From contig DASPFV010000062.1 of NCBI GenBank assembly GCA_035620975.1, forward strand, positions 1 through 10,155: a DNA stretch of 10,155 nt, read 5' to 3'. A program made the translations under genes and the position numbers. The DNA is from DASPFV01 sp035620975. Lineage in GTDB: Bacteria; Acidobacteriota; Vicinamibacteria; Vicinamibacterales; 2-12-FULL-66-21. Of the stretch, positions 6,500 to 10,155 are shown piece after piece (within the stretch, counting starts at the first letter, position 1; every line of letters begins with the position of its first letter). The notes below the pieces were generated by a model, which saw nothing but the letters and a program-made list of their open reading frames with translations, searched no databases and was not told the DNA's origin.

Positions 6500-6516
6500 A
6501 GGAAGCGAGCCCTGCG

Positions 6517-6540
6517 CGTGCGGGCGCGCGAGCCCGCACG
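6517..6540 (+). other. Hairpin between the YbhB and PRPP synthetase genes
   Basis: CGTGCGGGC (6517-6525) and GCCCGCACG (6532-6540) form a perfect 9-bp stem with a 6-nt loop, starting 17 bp after the YbhB stop codon. There is no T-tract after it, so it is not a standard intrinsic terminator. It could reduce read-through, protect the 3' end of the upstream message, or mark an attenuator before the PRPP synthetase gene. Confidence 0.5.
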
Positions 6541-6587
6541 GCGCCCGCGCCTCCAGCGGGTGGCGATCGCCGAGAATCGACTGGCCC

Positions 6588-7508
6588 ATGCCACTGACGC
6601 TCGCGCTCCTCGCCGGCACGGCGAATCCGGACCTGGCGGCGAACGTCGCCCAGCTCCTCGGTTCGCCATTCGGCGGGTGCCCCGTGCAGGCGCACCCCGA
6701 CGGCGAGCTGCAGGCCGACCTGCGGCGGACCGTTCGCGGCTGCGATGTGTACCTCGTGCAGTCGACCGCTCCGCGCGTCGAAACGCACCTGCTGGAGCTC
6801 CTGCTGATCACCGACGCGTGTCGTCGAGCGGGCGCCAGCCGGATCACGGCGATCGTTCCGTACCTGGGCTACGCCCGACAGGAACGGCGCACGGGCGCGA
6901 CGCAGTCGCTCGGCGCGCGCGTGATGGCCCGCATCCTCGACGCCGCACCGCCTGACCGGCTCGTCGTCGTGGATCTCCACGCACCGGCGCTCGAGGGTTT
7001 CTTCTCGATGCCGGTCGATCACCTGACCGCGGTACCCCTCCTGGCCGACGCCGCCAGACCCGCCGTGCCCGACGATGCCGTGCTGGTGGCGCCGGATCTG
7101 GGTGCAGTCAAACTCGCGGAGCGGTATGCCCGGCTGCTGGATCGGCCACTTGCGGTGGTGCACAAAACCCGCCAGAGCGGACGCGACGTGAGCGTGCGTC
7201 AGATCGTCGGCGACGTCCGCGGCCGATCGCCCATCATCGTCGACGACATGATCAGCACGGGCGCGACGATTGCGGCAGCGATGACCGCGCTGCTCGCGGC
7301 CGGATGCCGGCCGCACGCCCTGGTTGTTGCCACACACGGGCTGTTCGTCGCCGGCGCGGAGGAGCAGCTCCTGTCGGTGCCGATCCGGAACATCATGGTG
7401 ACCGACAGTATTGCGCGCACTGCCGGGCGCCTGCCCGTCCAGACCTGCTCCCTGAGCGCGCTTCTCGCGGAGGCTGTCCGCGGCCTGCACTCGGATCGGA
7501 TCGCGTGA
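6588..7508 (+). CDS. prs: Ribose-phosphate pyrophosphokinase (PRPP synthetase)
   Basis: The 306-residue protein should make PRPP from ribose 5-phosphate and ATP in the cytosol. Landmarks in order are AGTANPDLA (9-17), HPDGE (36-40, the family F/x-D-G-E), IVPYLGYARQERRTG (89-103), VVDLHAPALEGFF (127-139) and the PRPP loop IVDDMISTGAT (217-227), then VTDSIA (271-276). Length is close to the usual 310-320. Several usually strict positions differ. The catalytic flexible-loop Lys-Arg-Arg is HKTR (192-195), the usual Q-I-Q-G-F-F is A-L-E-G-F-F, and R-Q-D is R-Q-E. Similar changes occur in divergent or paralogous Prs, so this is likely a second, specialised copy. The ATG opens the family pattern; its ribosome binding site is weak. 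The gene follows YbhB on the same strand and converges, 31 bp apart, on the hydrolase gene. Confidence 0.88.
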   Translation: MPLTLALLAGTANPDLAANVAQLLGSPFGGCPVQAHPDGELQADLRRTVRGCDVYLVQSTAPRVETHLLELLLITDACRRAGASRITAIVPYLGYARQERRTGATQSLGARVMARILDAAPPDRLVVVDLHAPALEGFFSMPVDHLTAVPLLADAARPAVPDDAVLVAPDLGAVKLAERYARLLDRPLAVVHKTRQSGRDVSVRQIVGDVRGRSPIIVDDMISTGATIAAAMTALLAAGCRPHALVVATHGLFVAGAEEQLLSVPIRNIMVTDSIARTAGRLPVQTCSLSALLAEAVRGLHSDRIA

Positions 7509-7539
7509 GGCGAATCCCAGGCGCGCCGCGGGGTCGCGT

Positions 7540-8220
7540 TCACCGTTGCTGCGCCCGCCGCCCGATCCCGATCAGGTAGCGCGCGAACCAGTCGGCCGCC
7601 AGCCTGGCGACTTCGTCCAGCGTGCCCGCCTCCTCGAAGAGATGGGTGGCGCCGGGCACGATCTCGAGCCGGACCAGGGCATGCATCTTCTGCATGGCTT
7701 CCCGGTTCAACTCGATGACCGGGGCGTCCTCGCCCCCGACGATCAGGAGCGTCGGCGCCTTGACGCGCGGCAGCCATTCGCCCCCCAGGTCCGGGCGACC
7801 GCCGCGCGAGACGACGGCCCGGATGACGTCCGGCCGCTCGGCTGCGGCGATGAGGGCGGCCGCCGCCCCCGTGCTCGTGCCGAAACACCCGATCGGCAGC
7901 GCCTCCAGCTCGGGACGGCTGCCCGCCCAGTCGGCGGCGGCGCTCACCCGCGGCCCCAATCGCGCGATGTCGAATCGATACTCTGCCGTCCGGACGTCGA
8001 CGGCCTCCTCCTCGGGCGTGAGCAGGTCGAGCAGCAGCGTGGCAAAGCCTCGATCGTCGAGGAACTCAGCCACCTGCCGATTCCGCCGGCTGAACCGGCT
8101 GCTGCCGCTGCCGTGCGCGAAGACGACGAGCCCCCGCGCACGCAGCGGCACTCGCAGATCGGCGTGCAGCCGGGCGCCTGGCGCCCGAATCACGGCGGCC
8201 TGAACATTTCTGGTCGTCAT
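7540..8220 (-). CDS. Alpha/beta hydrolase, dienelactone hydrolase family
   Basis: The 226-residue cytosolic protein shows a complete alpha/beta hydrolase triad: nucleophile Ser116 in GTSTG (114-118), Asp165 in VGGEDAPV (161-168) and His193 in GATHLFEE (190-197). The oxyanion-loop HGSGSS (36-41) and RGGRPDL (139-145) are typical of the group related to the C-terminal half of Rv0571c, where a phosphoribosyltransferase domain comes first. Here the phosphoribosyltransferase is a separate gene at 768-1412. Substrate is unknown; the dienelactone name reflects fold only. ATG at 8220 is preferred over a GTG two codons upstream because GGAGGT (8225-8230) lies 4 nt before the ATG and covers that GTG. 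It lies 60 bp downstream of the cytochrome gene on the same strand, so co-transcription is likely. Confidence 0.9.
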   Translation of the reverse strand: MTTRNVQAAVIRAPGARLHADLRVPLRARGLVVFAHGSGSSRFSRRNRQVAEFLDDRGFATLLLDLLTPEEEAVDVRTAEYRFDIARLGPRVSAAADWAGSRPELEALPIGCFGTSTGAAAALIAAAERPDVIRAVVSRGGRPDLGGEWLPRVKAPTLLIVGGEDAPVIELNREAMQKMHALVRLEIVPGATHLFEEAGTLDEVARLAADWFARYLIGIGRRAQQR

Positions 8221-8280
8221 AGGCACCTCCGGGACGATCCACGGCTGCAGGCGGTGAGCCAGATCACGACGGCCGCCACG

Positions 8281-8763
8281 TCAGCGGGACGTCGGCTCCG
8301 TGCCCGGCTGCTGCAGCTGCTCCAGGAAGAGCACCAGGTTGTTGAGCCGCAGCTTGTTCTCAGAGGGATCGCCGCCGCGGAACACCTCGCCCCAGATCGG
8401 CATGTCCTCGACCCCGTGCGCAGGAGTAGCGAGCTTGTCGACGCCACTGATGATGCGCTCCGTGGCAATCCGATCGAATTTGCCGCCACGGCGCCTGGCC
8501 ATCGTCGTGAGATCGGGGACTGGAGCCCTCAGCGCAGGCGCGGCGGGACCATTGCCCCTCGCGTCCTCGCCGTGGCACACGGCGCAGTACCCGTCGAAAT
8601 TGTCACGGCCGTCAACCGACGTAATGGGGGTACACGGGACCCCCTTGATCGTCGGGACGGACTTCTGACCATGGGCGGGCTGCTGCGCCGCCACCCCCAC
8701 CGTCAGCAGACAGATCATGGCGAAGAACCCTGCCCGCAGGGGTTCCGCGAGTCGAGTGGTCAT
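8281..8763 (-). CDS. Secreted mono-haem c-type cytochrome
   Basis: This 160-residue protein starts with a signal peptide: a basic tip (T-T-R-L-A-E-P-L-R) and a hydrophobic core GFFAMICLLTVGVAA (12-26) before a probable cleavage region near A-Q-Q-P-A-H-G-Q. The haem site is CAVCH (60-64), following F-D-G-Y-C and followed by G-E-D-A-R-G-N-G-P-A-A, the common cytochrome c pattern. MPIW (121-124) offers Met121 as the likely sixth ligand. Expected place is the periplasm, as a soluble or lipid-free electron carrier. A further Cys44 near the N-terminus is not part of the haem motif. The ATG at 8763 has GAGG (8770-8773) at 6 nt; an in-frame extension to 8976 would bury the signal peptide and is rejected. 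No oxidase or partner enzyme is present in the window. The hydrolase gene follows after 60 bp. Confidence 0.88.
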   Translation of the reverse strand: MTTRLAEPLRAGFFAMICLLTVGVAAQQPAHGQKSVPTIKGVPCTPITSVDGRDNFDGYCAVCHGEDARGNGPAAPALRAPVPDLTTMARRRGGKFDRIATERIISGVDKLATPAHGVEDMPIWGEVFRGGDPSENKLRLNNLVLFLEQLQQPGTEPTSR

Positions 8764-8976
8764 CTTGCACCTCACTTGTAGATCGAAGGCAGGCCGCGTG
8801 CCTCGTGCGCCGATGTGCCCGACGGCAGCGCGGACGACCTCCGGTTGCAGCAAAGCAACGTCTGTGCCCCGCCCGATCACTTTCCCGAGCCGACGGCCGG
8901 ATCGGCGAAGGGGCATCCCGCGGGATTCGCGAGGGACCGGTCCGGTACTCCGGCACCGACGGCGAGCTTCCGGCAC
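8764..8976 (-). other. 213-bp gap between the coiled-coil and cytochrome genes
   Basis: No gene is seen here. An in-frame extension of the cytochrome crosses it, but codon use is mixed and no family match is visible. The gap probably holds the 5' leader of the cytochrome gene and may hold its promoter. I see no convincing hexamer pair or terminator hairpin with a T-tract. Confidence 0.4.
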
Positions 8977-9162
8977 TCACGGATCCGCCCCTCCACCGCC
9001 AGGGTCGTCGTCGAGCGCCTCGGTCAGCGCGAGGTTCAGGCGCCGCGCGAGCTCCCGAAACGTCTGGACCGACTGCCGCAGCAGCTCGTTCTCCTGACGC
9101 ATCCGCGCCAGTTCCTCTTCGTACTGCGCCAGCCGGCGTTTGAGCTGCCCTTCCTCGCTCAC
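8977..9162 (-). CDS. Small coiled-coil protein (61 aa)
   Basis: This short protein is strongly charged and helical: QLKRRLAQYEEELARMRQEN (6-25), then LLRQSVQTFRELARRLN, with Leu/hydrophobic residues at heptad-like spacing, then a short acidic and Gly-rich tail (DDDPGGGG). It looks like a parallel coiled coil and has no signal peptide or domain that I recognise. The GTG start (9160-9162) overlaps the TGA stop of the M50 peptidase gene (9159-9161) as GTGA, a typical translation-coupling overlap, and GGGAG lies 7 nt before the start. The overlap argues for a real gene and for a shared role with the membrane protease, perhaps as an adaptor or oligomerisation partner. That role is inference. Confidence 0.7.
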   Translation of the reverse strand: MSEEGQLKRRLAQYEEELARMRQENELLRQSVQTFRELARRLNLALTEALDDDPGGGGADP

Positions 9163-10155
9163 GAGCGGGCTCCCGTACCCTCTTCGGCCGCGCAGTGCGG
9201 CTGATGCGGGCGATGTGCCGCGGCGGATCGCTGCGCGGCACCGAGACTGAGGAACTCGGTCACGGCCTGCGGGGTGAGCAGTCCGACCAGCAATCCCTGG
9301 TCGGTCACCGGCAGCAGCCGGAAGGCGGGTCCCTGAAGCCGCGCGAGAAGCGGCTCGAGCATCTCGGCGGAGTCCACGCTCTCGGCCCCCGGCGTCATGG
9401 CCTCGACGACGGTTGCCGAAGGTCCGCGTTCCGACAGTGCGCGCAGCAGCGCATCGTGCGTCAGCGTGCCCACGATCCGGTGATCGTTCACGACCGGGAA
9501 ATCGGGCTGGCCGTGCCGGACTGCGAGCGCAGCGGCGCTGCTCAGGTCATCGTCGGGACGCACCGTCGAGAACCGCGTCCGCATCACCGCGCCCACCGGC
9601 ACTCCCTTGAGCGCGATGCGGACGTGAACGGTGTCCGCCTCGGCCGCGGCCCCGATCCACACGAAGATGCCAATCAGGAGCAGAACCGGGCTCACGAAGG
9701 CCCCGACCGCGATCATGGCGAGCGCCAGCGTCTGGCCGGTGCGTGCCGCAATGACCGTGGCGCGCTCGTAATCGAGCCGCATGGCCAGCAGCCCGCGCAG
9801 AACCCGTCCACCGTCCATCGGAAAGGCGGGCAGCAGGTTGAACACCGCCAGGACCAGATTGACGATCATCAGCCGCTCGACGAAGAGCGCTGCCCCCAGG
9901 GTCGCGGCGGACGACCGGCCGAGGTGCTCGAGCCCCGTCGACAGCACGAGCAGCAGGCACGCAATCCCGAGGCTCACAGCAGGCCCGGCCAGCGCCACGC
10001 GGAACTCCTGCGCCGGATTGTCCGGCGTCCGCTCCAGCCGTCCGACGCCGCCGATGGGCAGCAGGATGATGTCGCGCGTCCCGATGCCGTACCGGCGGGC
10101 GGTGCGCGAGTGCCCGAGCTCGTGCGCGACGATGCAGGCGAAGAGTGCGAGCGTC
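9159..10155 (-). CDS. Site-2-protease-like M50 metallopeptidase with two CBS domains (5' end cut)
   Basis: The visible 331 residues run to the right window edge, so the N-terminus is missing. Both zinc-site elements of intramembrane M50 proteases are present: HELGH (visible residues 11-15) and NLLPAFPMDGGR (106-117), where the Asp is the third zinc ligand. Hydrophobic segments around 1-12, 55-75, 90-110 and 142-172 match membrane helices. Two CBS domains follow, about 184-243 (starting V-P-V-G-A-V-M-R-T-R-F-S-T-V) and 249-306 (V-V-E-A-M-T-P-G), facing the cytosol and likely to sense adenine nucleotides. A His-rich tail ends the protein. This is the arrangement of Rip3-type proteases such as Rv2625c. 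The internal GTG at 9998 is not the start, since the HELGH motif lies upstream of it. The stop overlaps the start of the 61-aa coiled-coil gene by 4 bp. Substrate, probably a membrane protein or anti-sigma factor, is not visible. Confidence 0.93.
   Translation of the reverse strand, partial: TLALFACIVAHELGHSRTARRYGIGTRDIILLPIGGVGRLERTPDNPAQEFRVALAGPAVSLGIACLLLVLSTGLEHLGRSSAATLGAALFVERLMIVNLVLAVFNLLPAFPMDGGRVLRGLLAMRLDYERATVIAARTGQTLALAMIAVGAFVSPVLLLIGIFVWIGAAAEADTVHVRIALKGVPVGAVMRTRFSTVRPDDDLSSAAALAVRHGQPDFPVVNDHRIVGTLTHDALLRALSERGPSATVVEAMTPGAESVDSAEMLEPLLARLQGPAFRLLPVTDQGLLVGLLTPQAVTEFLSLGAAQRSAAAHRPHQPHCAAEEGTGARS

Noticed and set aside
6306..7490. 394-codon - strand frame opposite the PRPP synthetase
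   Set aside because: Antisense shadow, Arg/His-rich, with no motif; the + strand gene is well supported.
7546..8781. 411-codon + strand frame crossing the hydrolase and cytochrome genes
   Set aside because: It spans two motif-bearing - strand genes and their gap, with no domain of its own.
8764..8976. 71-codon N-terminal extension of the cytochrome
   Set aside because: It would bury the signal peptide; the ATG at 8763 has a good ribosome binding site.
1..10155. tRNA, rRNA, CRISPR, insertion sequence or riboswitch
   Set aside because: No cloverleaf, no regularly spaced repeats, no transposase-like frame with terminal repeats and no known riboswitch core was seen by eye; a covariance-model scan was not possible.

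Overview
The window is high-GC bacterial chromosome. Codons strongly prefer G or C in the third position, and most starts have a clear GGAG-type ribosome binding site, including one GTG and one TTG start. GC content, gene mix and small tandem or inverted intergenic repeats would fit an Acidobacteriota-type (Vicinamibacteria-like) or similar soil or sediment bacterium. That placement is an inference: there is no rRNA, tRNA or other marker gene. I see no phage gene, insertion sequence, CRISPR array or toxin-antitoxin pair.

Layout. Positions 1-767 look eroded: a coding-like C-terminal fragment enters from the left edge on the + strand, a weak 66-codon frame follows, and on the - strand lies a broken remnant of a CBS-domain protein (542-709). 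Two intact - strand genes follow, a tandem universal stress protein (1480-2385) and a stand-alone phosphoribosyltransferase (768-1412), probably one transcript. A 671-bp stretch with GC-rich hairpins and inverted repeats (2386-3056) separates them from a + strand alpha-glucan phosphorylase with a TTG start (3057-4739). That gene converges, across a 14-bp tandem repeat, on a dihydroorotate dehydrogenase-like flavoprotein (4851-5837, -). A 200-bp divergent region leads to a YbhB/PEBP protein (6038-6499, +) and a PRPP synthetase (6588-7508, +). On the - strand, entering from the right edge, are a site-2-protease-like M50 metallopeptidase with two CBS domains (9159 to the edge), a 61-aa coiled-coil protein overlapping it by 4 bp, a secreted c-type cytochrome (8281-8763) and an alpha/beta hydrolase (7540-8220).

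Together the genes resemble a stress or dormancy locus. Tandem USP, CBS protein, M50-CBS protease, phosphoribosyltransferase and dienelactone-hydrolase-like domain match, family for family, members of the Mycobacterium tuberculosis DosR regulon (Rv2623, Rv2626c, Rv2625c and the two halves of Rv0571c). Here they sit with glycogen breakdown, PRPP synthesis and a cytochrome. One possible reading is that stored glucan and PRPP feed an uncharacterised phosphoribosyltransferase/hydrolase pathway under energy limitation. No regulator gene lies in the window, so control and pathway are inference.
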